Assembly (NCBI RefSeq): GCF_000149955.1 | Contig: NW_017264853.1 | Location: 62,224-74,700, forward strand | Length of the DNA stretch: 12,477 nt | Source of the DNA: Fusarium oxysporum f. sp. lycopersici 4287 | Taxonomy: Eukaryota; Ascomycota; Sordariomycetes; Hypocreales; Nectriaceae | Direction: 5' to 3' | Shown here: positions 5,140-12,477 of the stretch, piece after piece | Layout: each line of letters begins with the position of its first letter | How positions within the stretch are numbered: the first letter of the stretch is position 1 | Notes under the pieces: model-generated | The model's input: the letters and a program-made list of their open reading frames with translations, nothing else | Databases searched by the model: none | What the model was told of the DNA's origin: nothing | Made by a program: the position numbers and the translations under genes

Positions 5140-7538
5140 TCAGTGAGGGGTCTTCCTTTTTCTTCTTCAGTTTGTATCAATCGTTCTTGCAACTGTTGCT
5201 TGTCTAGCTGTCGAAGGATATCTTGTTCATCTTGGGATAGTTCTCCTTCCCATCGGGTGATGTCCTGATTGATTTGACTGAGTTCTTGGTCGAGTGTTTC
5301 GTCTTCGGCGATCTCGACTTCCTGCTGTACCCGTTGTCTCCACTGAGAGACGTGTCTAGAATTTTGAATATGTGCTAGAGCTCGTTCTCGTGTTTCTGTG
5401 TGAGCTTCTAGTTTTGCTACTTGAGATCCCCTGTATTTCTTTGTAACTCGGTACCCAACTGTGTCGATTATCAGGTAGGGTTTCTGTTCTTGATGTTCCG
5501 GAACTTGTACTGGGAAGCAATCGTTTGCTATCTTATCTTGCTGGTGTCTCGAGCAGTAGTGTCGTGTGCATGATACCCATGATATCTGCTTGTGGTTCGG
5601 GTGATTAGGGTACCTCCTTAGGTCCTTTTCCGCTTGCATACGTTCTTCTGGAGTTGTAGGGTCTTCCAACATTTCTTTTGTGTACGCTCGGATGTAGATG
5701 TCGTCATCTTGTTCCGTGATGGCTCGTTCCCTGGCGAGTTCCGTATATTTCTGGTGTTTGTTGGTCCAGAAACGTTGGTTGAATTCATCGTATTGTGGTA
5801 CGATAGGGGTGTTCCAGATTGTTTTCTCGTTCTTATTCCTGAGTTTCCTGGCGTCGGACTCCCTTTGAACTCTGCAGGATTCCAAGTAATTGGGATCATT
5901 GGTATGTCGGTTTGGTCGTCGTGAGGTGACTTTGACAGGAATGTTGTCGATTTCCTGGTTGACCTCCTTGGTACTAGGTTCATTGTCCGTTTTAGGGGCA
6001 ATTTCCTTTCCCTTTCTGACCATAAAAATGGATTTTCCTTTGGTGGGTTGTTGGTTGTGCTCGGGTACTGGTACCCATTCTAACTCAATTGTTTTGTCTT
6101 TTTTGGCCTGTTGCCGTTTCTTCTGTTCGCGGTTGTTTCTTTTCTCTCTTTTTTCTTCCTTGCTTCGTGAATAGAGAACTTCTGTGGTTGGGGCCGTATG
6201 TCCTAGAACAGGTCGTTGTTCTGGTTCCAGTTTGGAATAGTATTTTTCGAGGGTTTCTTCTTTGCTAAGGAACGGGTCGTGTACATCGAGGGTTGGATCG
6301 AAGTTGTTGATGTACTTTGCTTGTGTCATATCGTATCCGTCTTTTCGAGTCATGTTGATGGTTTTGATTGCCATCTGAGGTTCTTCGTTTTTCTTGACCA
6401 TGTTGATTTTCTTACCTTCTGGAACAGGTCTGTATTTTTGGTTAGTTTTGACGGGGTTCTTACATTCTCGTTCGTAGTGTCCTTTCTTGCCACAGTTGTA
6501 GCAAGTGACTTTGGACTTGTCTCGTTTAGTCATTCCTATAGCCATTGGTCCTGCTTCGGTGCCGTAGGACGTGTCAGTTTGTCGAGTTCTCCCTTGGTTG
6601 GCATGGTATCTAGGTTTATTGTCTTGTCGTCCCTTGTTTCCTCGTGAGTTACGAGTTCTCCATGCGAATTGTCGGTCATCGATTTTGACTGCCATATTGA
6701 TGTATTCGACCAATGTCCTGGGTCGATCTTTCTCCCATAATTCTTGTTGGACTTGTTCTTTGAGTGCGTCGAAGAAAAATGACATCAATACGTCTTGGTC
6801 CCAGGGTAGCTTGCTTGCGAGTTGCAAAAACTCAACTCCTAGGGTAGATGCTGATCCGGTTTGCTTAAGTGTTTTGATTTTCCTTTCTGCTTGGCCTTTT
6901 TCGTCAATGGTTCCGAACGCCATTTTGAGTGCTTCTTCCATCTCGTGACGTCCGTTTTCTCCGAAGAGTAAAGCGGTTCGTGGTTGTAGTTTGTAAGGTG
7001 GGTTTGTCATGTAGTCATTCATGATGGGTTGAAACCATTGGGCTGCAGTTTTGATGAGTCTTCCTGCCATGTACATTACTTTGGCGGAATCGTTGCGAAA
7101 CTGATTCGGATAGTACGTGATGAAGGCTCGGCTTTGAGTAAGGAACGTGGGTAGCTTGCTCGGGGTTCCGTCGAAGTACTCAGGCGGGCTAGGCTTGAGG
7201 ACTTCTCCTGGGTCTCTCCCATTGTTGGCTGCCGAGGCCAGGTTGTACATCTCCTGCTGGGTGTTGTTGTTGCTCTGATTCTGCTGGTGCTGCAGAGCGG
7301 TGAATTCTTCCAGCATCTGTCGCATTTCGTTCATCTCATTGGTGACGTTCCCGAGCTGCTCGCGAAGTCGTTCGACCTCCGAGTCGTCGGAACTCTGGGA
7401 AGAGTCGTCTGCGTCGTCCATGTTCTGATCGGTTGGCGGGCGATTGACCGGTGCAGGGTTAGCAGGTGCTGCAGGCTGGTGACCCTGAAGGTTGGCAGCT
7501 GCGTTCTGCTGTTGGACGGGGTTGACGTTCGCAGACAT
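4977..7538 (-). CDS. gag: Gag polyprotein, long form with CCHC knuckle and extra Cys/His motifs
   Basis: 853 aa from the ATG at 7538, the first ATG after the LTR (CGCAATGTC context). The frame is open upstream but without an ATG. Residues 1-50 are Q/N/P-rich. About 52-86 is acidic with a predicted coiled coil. About 116-286 is capsid-like (retrotrans_gag type). The nucleocapsid knuckle C346-X2-C-X4-H-X4-C359 follows a basic stretch. Downstream is a long, charged, K/E/Q-rich region with a second motif C657-X4-C662-X2-H665. A final motif C829-X5-C835-X4-C840-X3-H844 sits 10 residues before the end. The length is well above that of compact fungal Gags. The last 55 codons overlap the -1 frame that leads into pol. 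Confidence 0.93.
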   Translation of the reverse strand: MSANVNPVQQQNAAANLQGHQPAAPANPAPVNRPPTDQNMDDADDSSQSSDDSEVERLREQLGNVTNEMNEMRQMLEEFTALQHQQNQSNNNTQQEMYNLASAANNGRDPGEVLKPSPPEYFDGTPSKLPTFLTQSRAFITYYPNQFRNDSAKVMYMAGRLIKTAAQWFQPIMNDYMTNPPYKLQPRTALLFGENGRHEMEEALKMAFGTIDEKGQAERKIKTLKQTGSASTLGVEFLQLASKLPWDQDVLMSFFFDALKEQVQQELWEKDRPRTLVEYINMAVKIDDRQFAWRTRNSRGNKGRQDNKPRYHANQGRTRQTDTSYGTEAGPMAIGMTKRDKSKVTCYNCGKKGHYERECKNPVKTNQKYRPVPEGKKINMVKKNEEPQMAIKTINMTRKDGYDMTQAKYINNFDPTLDVHDPFLSKEETLEKYYSKLEPEQRPVLGHTAPTTEVLYSRSKEEKREKRNNREQKKRQQAKKDKTIELEWVPVPEHNQQPTKGKSIFMVRKGKEIAPKTDNEPSTKEVNQEIDNIPVKVTSRRPNRHTNDPNYLESCRVQRESDARKLRNKNEKTIWNTPIVPQYDEFNQRFWTNKHQKYTELARERAITEQDDDIYIRAYTKEMLEDPTTPEERMQAEKDLRRYPNHPNHKQISWVSCTRHYCSRHQQDKIANDCFPVQVPEHQEQKPYLIIDTVGYRVTKKYRGSQVAKLEAHTETRERALAHIQNSRHVSQWRQRVQQEVEIAEDETLDQELSQINQDITRWEGELSQDEQDILRQLDKQQLQERLIQTEEEKGRPLTEGEKADIILDHEVGKMEAAYQQKLATQNECPDDINCTKSECSMDHPWGKGTRHL

Positions 7539-7580
7539 TGCGTTTGTATTGCTCAGCGTTACGCGGTACGGTCTGAACAA

Positions 7581-7592
7581 GAGCTATCAACG
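7581..7592 (-). other. Primer-binding site, predicted self-priming type
   Basis: Immediately inside the 5' LTR the minus strand reads CGTTGATAGCTC. It has no TGG start, as tRNA-primed sites usually do. TTGATAGCT (7590-7582) is perfectly complementary over 9 nt, plus one G-U, to AGCTATCAA at 7755-7747 in the LTR. That lies about 35 nt downstream of TATATATA, where the RNA should start. This is the Tf1 arrangement, in which the mRNA 5' end folds back to prime its own reverse transcription. Confidence 0.7.
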
Positions 7593-7789
7593 TGTGACGG
7601 TTGGTTCCCAACTGTGGATAAACTAAGCCGTGCTAGGTTTATTGTTGGCAGATGGCGTAGGGCGTGATGCTGAGCTTGTCGAAGTGTCACGTCTCTTAAT
7701 GGTAGATTCAATGCGTGTTAGGCTTGATCAATGTAAAGAAGTTTTATTGATAGCTGGTGAGCTAAGTTCTATCTACTGCTAAAGGAGTG

Positions 7790-7797
7790 TATATATA
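7790..7797 (-). promoter_or_regulatory. TATA box of the genomic RNA promoter
   Basis: TATATATA lies 16 bp downstream (element sense) of the hexamer array and about 35 bp before AGCTATCAA, the predicted RNA 5' end. The same box lies at 374-381 in the other LTR. The motif is palindromic, so it could serve either direction. Confidence 0.6.
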
Positions 7798-7813
7798 CTA
7801 GAGGTCTTCGTGA

Positions 7814-7962
7814 GGACCGATAGTGTGCTGGCGTCGGTCCCCTCAGGACCGATATTGTTTATGCATCGGTCTGTAGGACCGTTGAACGAGAGTCGTCGGT
7901 CCTTATCTTATCTTTGGACCGAAAGTATTGGAAGGTCGGTCCAATGTGAGGTGGTGGGTCCG
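7814..7962. promoter_or_regulatory. CGGTCC / GGACCG array upstream of the gag-pol promoter (5' LTR copy)
   Basis: Same array as in the other LTR, shifted by 7416 bp. Facing pairs lie at 7835-7851 (CGG-N11-CCG), 7867-7881 (N9) and 7897-7921 (N19), with single sites at 7814 and 7937. It ends 16 bp before the TATA box, the position of an upstream activating sequence. If the accessory protein binds CGG triplets, this is the obvious site for it to control genomic RNA synthesis. Confidence 0.6.
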
Positions 7963-8022
7963 TTCCTGTGATTGGAGAAAAATAATGAGGTACACGTGAT
8001 GTAACCGCTAGGGTCGTAACAC

Positions 8023-8026
8023 TTAA
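8023..8026. repeat. Candidate target-site duplication, right copy (TTAA)
   Basis: TTAA directly follows the 5' LTR and matches 173-176. See the left copy for the alternative 5-bp reading. Confidence 0.5.
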
Positions 8027-8615
8027 ACCTTAAGATCTAATTAAATAAGTAACCTTAATCTATAAGTATAAAGAAGATATTTTCCTTATCCTTAGAAGGC
8101 CAAATGCCCTCTTTATTATTACCCTATTAAGGTAATTACTACTAAGGCTTTAACCTTAAAAGACTATATTAAAATAAGCTAAGAACCTTAATAGGGGAAA
8201 AGAGGGGGAAAAAGGAAAATTAAGAAAAGAAGGTTTTAGCATTTGGGGAAAAACTATAAATATTAGTAGACTAAGGCTAGCTTAGCAGGTTAATAATAGA
8301 TTAGATCATAATAAGAGAAATATAAGTTAAGGATAAATATAATCAAATAATACTTAGGAAATTTATCTTAATATCCTTGGTAATTAAAATAAATCCTAGG
8401 AATTTTATTTTATTTTAATAAGAATAATACTTAGATTGCTTATTATATTATATAATCTAAGAACTATTTTAGGTAATTAATATAATCTTCTTTTATCTTT
8501 AAAAATATTAAAATATTATTTAAATATATAATATAAATTATATTAATAAGATTTTAAATAGCTTAATAAATATATAGATAGTTAGAGAAAATTAATTAAT
8601 ATATCTTAAAGTAGT
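8023..8615. other. AT-rich, RIP-like block
   Basis: About 590 bp of A/T-dominated sequence with abundant TpA and ApT and very few CpG. No open frame or recognisable domain. One purine-rich patch lies near 8198-8235. It ends quite sharply near 8615, where balanced sequence begins. It is most likely a remnant of old repeats mutated by RIP; I could not match it to the resident LTR. Confidence 0.6.
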
Positions 8616-9103
8616 AAATTCTGGTCTCGCGCTACCATTTAAGACCCTTGCAGGTTGTAAAAAACGCATGTGCACAGGGAGCGGTGCACGTATGGCTCGT
8701 TCTTATCAGTACTGTTAGTGCATAATTACTGTTTGTTAGTACTTCAAGGAGGGCACCTGTTTTACTGACGCGTCGTAGTAGATACGCGACGCGACGGAAC
8801 GCGTGACAAGACAAGCTACAAGACTGACCACGCTTGCTTAACATACATTACTTCCCACAAGCAGCTCTTACATGCATGTACTGTTAAACAGGCGGTGTTG
8901 TATTAGTGTTCCAAGGTTATGCACTGCACCAAATTCACAACATGTACACGACCTAGCCCTTTGAAACATGCTCTCGTTTTTGCAGCGATTCTGCTGTCGC
9001 TATTTATTTTTTAATAAACATACTTCACATTTTGTTTACGTCAACCAACCCTCTTGTTCTCCATATAACTACCAGACTAAGAGTCATCAAAATATGCCAA
9101 GTG
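8616..9103. other. Intergenic, no gene seen
   Basis: Balanced composition, with an A/T-rich dip at 9001-9030. Only short chance frames are present. It contains one small hairpin (8769-8793). No tRNA, rRNA or transposon ends recognised. Confidence 0.5.
8769..8793. repeat. Short inverted repeat (CGCGTCG ... CGACGCG)
   Basis: A 7-bp perfect inverted repeat with an 11-bp loop. It is CpG-dense, in contrast to the AT-rich DNA 150 bp to the left, so this stretch has not been RIP-mutated. No function can be assigned. Confidence 0.4.
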
Positions 9104-10071
9104 TCAGTGTTGAGGATGGCAGTTAATCCTCGAAATCTTCGCTGGGAATGATGTGAGCCTACTGGAATTGGTTGCTATATCTGTGGACTTCAAACGTGTA
9201 TAATTGGAGCTGGCAAGGCGAACCTCATCACCATTGTTATCGACGGCCCACGGTGAGTTATCCAACGGGTTTTCGCCCTGATCTTGATTGTGCGAGGTGT
9301 CTGGAGCGACGCGTCTCTGCTGACGTTCTCGGTCTTCGCCGGAGTAGGTTTCAGCGACCATGACGATGCCAATCTTTGACGAGACGACACGTGTTGGCTA
9401 GCTTGAGAATAGTGAGCAACTATCGAACCGAGTCCAGGTCCACACATCTCATAGTAAACCTTCTTCATCGCGTTTCCCTCTGTCAACCACGTGTTGACCC
9501 GACTGACCGAAGGCAACGCCAGCAGATGAGCGCTCCACACAAGACCTCGCAGCGACTTCCCTCTGAGAGGACCTCTGAGAGGACCTCTTCTCACGGACAT
9601 GATGATGCGCATAGCGCCTGGAAGGCGAGACAAGCCTCTACCCATCGAGACCACGCCTTACAATAGCCACCGAGCGGGAAAGAGATGTTGTAGACCACTG
9701 TGGACGATCTGGAGAGGCAGGGAGGGGGTGGCCAAGGAGCTCGAGGGTGATAAGGCAATGACCAAGATATTGCAGGTCTGTACAGAGTCCAACGACGAGA
9801 CGATTTGCAAACACTTCATCTTGTGGTGCCTTCTCTGCAGCCGTGTGCTGGGCAGACAAGGACCTTCGCATTCATAGTCTCCCTGGCGAGCACGAAAGCT
9901 CGAGACGTCCTTGACAGACCAGCCACAGTTCTCGCAACCGTATACTAAGGCCTTGGCGTGGTATCGAGCGGAGGAGCGCAAGGTGCAGTGGACGATCATG
10001 GAGACAGCTGGGCGGGCTGTGAGTTGGTGACCAGGACGGAGATCTCCTGACGGTGAGTGTCTCCTCGGCAT
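9104..10071 (-). pseudogene. Chain of disrupted coding-like frames, family unknown
   Basis: Two minus-strand frames alternate. Frame 1 carries 10071-9658 (137 codons, with CENCGW and YECEGPC motifs). Frame 2 carries 9871-9638, with a leucine-rich stretch around LQYLGHCLITLELLGH. The first frame resumes after one stop at 9654, with GNAMKKVYYEMCGPGLG near 9475-9431. It then shifts to 9361-9104 (S/D/E-rich, ending in TGA). The coding-like segments abut in order with no plausible introns between, as expected of one ORF broken by frameshifts and stops. I do not recognise the family. Chance open frames remain possible. Confidence 0.3.
9561..9588. repeat. 12-bp tandem duplication
   Basis: CTCTGAGAGGAC occurs twice in a row, followed by a partial CTCT. 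The unit is a multiple of three. On the minus strand it encodes a repeated R-G-P-L within the disrupted coding-like region. Confidence 0.7.
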
Positions 10072-10650
10072 GTCTCCTTACCGGCGTTAGGGGTAGATGC
10101 TAGTAGTGCCGGCTGAGTCGCGACCACAAGCGCTCTCCGCTCGTCCCGAGAATCCACCAGAATGCAAACGCTCCCCTCCTACAAGCCTCGGAAGCCTATC
10201 CAGCTTAAGCACACAATACCAGCGCGTCTCCTCCACTTCACCGTGCCGATCGACCACCGACTGCAGGCAGCCGACGTCATGCTCGCAGAGAGGGTTGTCA
10301 GAGCCCCAGAGATCCATCGTCATGCACAATCGACGGCAAGTACCCGGCTGGTGCCACCGTCAATCTCGCAGCTGGCGACGACAATGACGAGGAGATGATC
10401 CATCTCACTGCCGATGACGGCCGAGCCAACAACATTCCCGATCTCAGTTCCTGCTGCTATAGAATAGCCTTAGGAGGGCCCCCAGCGCTGTCCAACCTGG
10501 AGACGACCCACGTTCGAGAGTCGATCATCTGCTGCAGGCCTGATGGAGTCGGATTCGCAAAGGTAATGTATTACTTTCCTTCTTTGTAGTGCAAGACGAA
10601 AGAGTCTTTAGTGCTCACCGACACCTAGCTGTCGGAGAATAACAATAGGC
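10072..10650. other. No supported gene
   Basis: Several short open frames on both strands, none over 100 codons. The plus strand around 10335-10590 reads through a frame with a plausible composition (TIDGKYPAGATVNL near its start), but it has no start, no full domain and no splice partner. Possibly another eroded gene. Confidence 0.35.
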
Positions 10651-11683
10651 TCAGGATCTGCCGGAGGACACAGACATGTCAAAGTCAAGGAAATCACCGC
10701 GATACACGTTAGATAGCTTCTGCAATGAAAGCACACTCCTCGGAAAAATAGCGAATGTCATTACGCGACTTTTATGAATGTTTAAAAGCCTAACTTGCAT
10801 CCTCCCGCGATTGATGGTGCTCAGAGATTCCATGACTTCTCGCCAGTGAATGTACAGCTGACCCGCCTCGGATGTCGTGAACCCGGGTGTGCTGACGTCC
10901 AGGAGATTGTCGTTCTGAAGCCACACCTCGTGCAAGACAGTGGCTAGACGTCCCATGGTACCAGGCTTGGACGAGCCGCCTATTTGAGCCAAGCGATCCT
11001 CGAAGAAGGCTCGGATTGGACTACCAAGAACGCTGATGGAGCCACCGATGAGGTAGACCCAAGCAACGTTGCGGTCAAATCCGTCGGGGCCCGAGGGGAT
11101 GTGTTGAAGGACTGTTGTGAGCTTCTCAACCAGTTCCACAGAGGGAAGCTGTCTAGGGTTGAATCTAGGGACGAGACTGTGAAGGAATATACGAGCAGCG
11201 ATACGAAAAGCTAAGCTCCTGCGCTAGACTGACTGCGACCCTGAAATACTGGTGCTAAGAAACATCATGCAGGTCGTCGTATCGACTAGCGGCGGACTGG
11301 AAAAGGATGAGACTAAGGACAGCCTCAAGGGTAGCCTCATGGTCGTCCTCATCTCTTTTGAGGGTTTCGACGAGAGCCTCGAGTGCAAGACAATAGTGAT
11401 GCTTGAAATCACTGTCAATATCCGCAGCGGATGTGTTGGTGTTGGTGTGCGACTTCAGATGCTGGGCAGCAACACGAAGGCAGCAGTGAAGGTAGGTGCT
11501 GTTAGATGGGAGGGCAGCGAGAATTAGATCAGTGCGTACTGAGCAGTGCTGGTCGGACTCAATGATGGCGGAGATGGTTGGTAGAACACATTTCATCAAG
11601 TGATTCAGCAGAACCTCATTTCTGTTATCATACTCAGTCGAATCCTCCAAGTTTGGAGGGGCACGTGTAGTCGGTGTAGTCAT
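10651..11683 (-). pseudogene. Degraded fungal-specific transcription factor gene (no DNA-binding domain)
   Basis: Two frames together resemble the regulatory part of Zn2Cys6 factors of the Fungal_trans_2 type (family recall, not a search). Segment 1, 11683-11258, begins at ATG and carries NEVLLNHLMKCVLPTISA and YLHCCLRVAAQHLK. It stops at TAG 11257-11255, where the family seems to have W before H-Q-x-F. Segment 2, 11223-10651, is in another frame and carries FRIAARIFLHSLVP, then LQHIPSGPDGFDR, WVYLIGGSIS, FFEDRLAQIG and YIHWREVM (ending near 10828). The stretch between them in relatives, over 100 residues by memory, is missing, so there is an internal deletion. No cysteine cluster is seen upstream, and the last 58 codons look unrelated to the family end. 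Non-functional. Confidence 0.6.
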
Positions 11684-12477
11684 TTCGACACAGTTCTGCG
11701 AATCAAGGCACTGATGGTTGATTATAAAAAGCGCTGGGATAGCAAAATGTCTTCCTCGAAGATGGAGGTTTGGATGAAACCAGAAGAGTACAACTCAAGC
11801 ACCGTTATCAGGAAACTATGATGGTAGAGCAAGAGTTTCGAGTCGCGTAGAGTCGTCCACAAGTACTCGTGCCGTTTTTCTTTGTGATGTACATCAGTCT
11901 ACATATTGATCGAAGCTCCAAACTACTGTCTCAGTTTGTTCTATCATTTGTCGCTAATCACCATGAAAGCACTTCTTAATCTTGGCCCCACTGAAGATCG
12001 TCCTCACAAGTGCACAACAGATAACAAGCTTGACACTCTGGAGGTGGCGCCGGACGTACGGACGGACAGAAACCTTATCATGCACGTCACAAGCAGTCGA
12101 CGCTGCAGAAGTGACTGGGTCGAGCTCGTTGGCTCAAAACGGAGGGACGTGATTCCTTATACCCGCTGTTCAAATCTACGAGGAGGGGCTGATGATATGG
12201 TCTAGAGTCTGAGGAAAGATTTTGAAGAACAAGGTTTTCGTTATGCTATAAGAATTAAATAAAGACTTGATTGGCGATGTGTATACGTTATGCTCCTGTA
12301 CCTGCAGGTCCTGCACGCTTGGCCACTCGACGATCGATCAACCTGTGGCGAGCCGGCCATTGACCTATCGGATTACGCATCTCAGCTAGCTTGAAATGTT
12401 TGTAAGCAGGGCCTCATGCTGAACTGCTAAGACTAACTAGCTCGTGTGTGATTCTCGTCGCGTTCAATCCACATTTT
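11684..12477. other. No supported gene
   Basis: No long frame. One plus-strand ATG frame of 80 codons (11963-12205) has a good CACC-ATG context, and AATAAA follows at 12258-12263. It shows no signal peptide, domain or intron and may be chance. I see no cysteine cluster on the minus strand that could be the lost DNA-binding domain of the transcription-factor relic. Confidence 0.35.

Larger units (their letters stand above)
177..8022 (-). mobile_element. Ty3/Gypsy chromovirus LTR retrotransposon with an antisense accessory gene
   Basis: Complete element of about 7.85 kb, transcribed on the minus strand. Order in its own direction: 5' LTR (8022-7593), primer site (7592-7581), gag, pol, antisense accessory gene, polypurine tract, 3' LTR (606-177). 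Protease-RT-RNase H-integrase is the Ty3/Gypsy order, and the C-terminal chromodomain places it among chromoviruses. Both large ORFs are open and the LTRs read as identical, so insertion was recent or the copy has escaped decay. It shows none of the RIP-type damage seen in the flanks. Gag is long for this group, and 645 bp between the pol stop and the 3' LTR is unusually large for a chromovirus. The antisense gene fills that space. Confidence 0.97.
7593..8022 (-). repeat. 5' LTR (right copy)
   Basis: 430 bp, reading as identical to 177-606. In the element's direction: U3 from 8022 with the CGGTCC/GGACCG array (7962-7814), TATATATA (7797-7790), predicted start near 7755, then R/U5 to 7593. gag begins 55 bp further on. 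It drives the genomic RNA. Confidence 0.97.

Noticed and set aside
5634..6948. Plus-strand open frames inside gag (up to 143 codons)
   Set aside because: Hydrophobic F/V/L/S-rich translations are the expected mirror of a K/E/Q-rich gene; no start context or domain.
7539..7580. Gag extended upstream to a TTG at 7580
   Set aside because: TTG is not a usual start in fungi. The first ATG, at 7538, follows closely in good context, and the extension overlaps the leader next to the primer site.
8616..8660. Possible tRNA-like segment near ggtctcgcgctacc
   Set aside because: It cannot be folded by eye into a cloverleaf and lacks the conserved T-loop sequence.
10564..10590. Intron GTAATG...TTTGTAG on the plus strand
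   Set aside because: Only 27 bp, too short for a fungal spliceosomal intron, and the flanking exons do not join into a convincing frame.

Overview
The window is from a filamentous ascomycete fungus (inference). The signs are a chromodomain-bearing Ty3/Gypsy retrotransposon, a short intron with fungal GTATGT / CTGAC / TAG signals, very AT-rich blocks with C-to-T and G-to-A decay typical of repeat-induced point mutation (RIP), and a degraded gene of the fungal-specific transcription factor type. I cannot name the species.

Layout. (1) 1-176: AT-rich flank holding a RIP-like scrap of a related LTR (71-104). (2) 177-8022: a complete LTR retrotransposon transcribed on the minus strand. Two 430-bp LTRs (177-606 and 7593-8022) read as identical by eye. 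Gag (7538-4977) and Pol (5055-1252; protease, RT, RNase H, integrase, chromodomain) are both open and overlap in the -1 frame. (3) 607-1319, between the end of pol and the 3' LTR: an extra gene on the opposite (plus) strand. It has two exons around a 69-bp intron and encodes 176 aa. (4) 8023 to about 8615: AT-rich, RIP-like DNA. (5) about 8616-12477: balanced-composition DNA with no intact gene I can support. It holds a broken transcription-factor relic (11683-10651, minus) and a chain of disrupted coding-like frames (10071-9104, minus).

Main point. The extra antisense gene encodes six cysteines spaced CX2CX6CX9CX2CX6C, which is the spacing of the fungal Zn2Cys6 (Gal4-type) DNA-binding cluster. 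A coiled coil and a purely acidic tail with W and F residues follow. This is the layout of a minimal transcription factor. The U3 of each LTR, next to the TATA box, carries an array of alternating CGGTCC / GGACCG hexamers. The array includes a CGG-N11-CCG pair, the Gal4 half-site geometry. In the 3' LTR the same array lies upstream of the antisense gene. I propose that the element carries its own regulator together with that regulator's candidate binding array. This is inference from spacing and position only.

How the parts work together. Transcription should start about 35 nt after the TATA in the 5' LTR. The predicted RNA 5' end (AGCTATCAA) is perfectly complementary to the sequence just inside that LTR, which points to Tf1-type self-priming rather than a tRNA primer. 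Because the accessory gene is antisense to the genomic RNA, its intron would survive retrotransposition. The integrase-linked chromodomain keeps its aromatic cage, consistent with targeting to methylated (heterochromatic) AT-rich DNA, where this copy sits.
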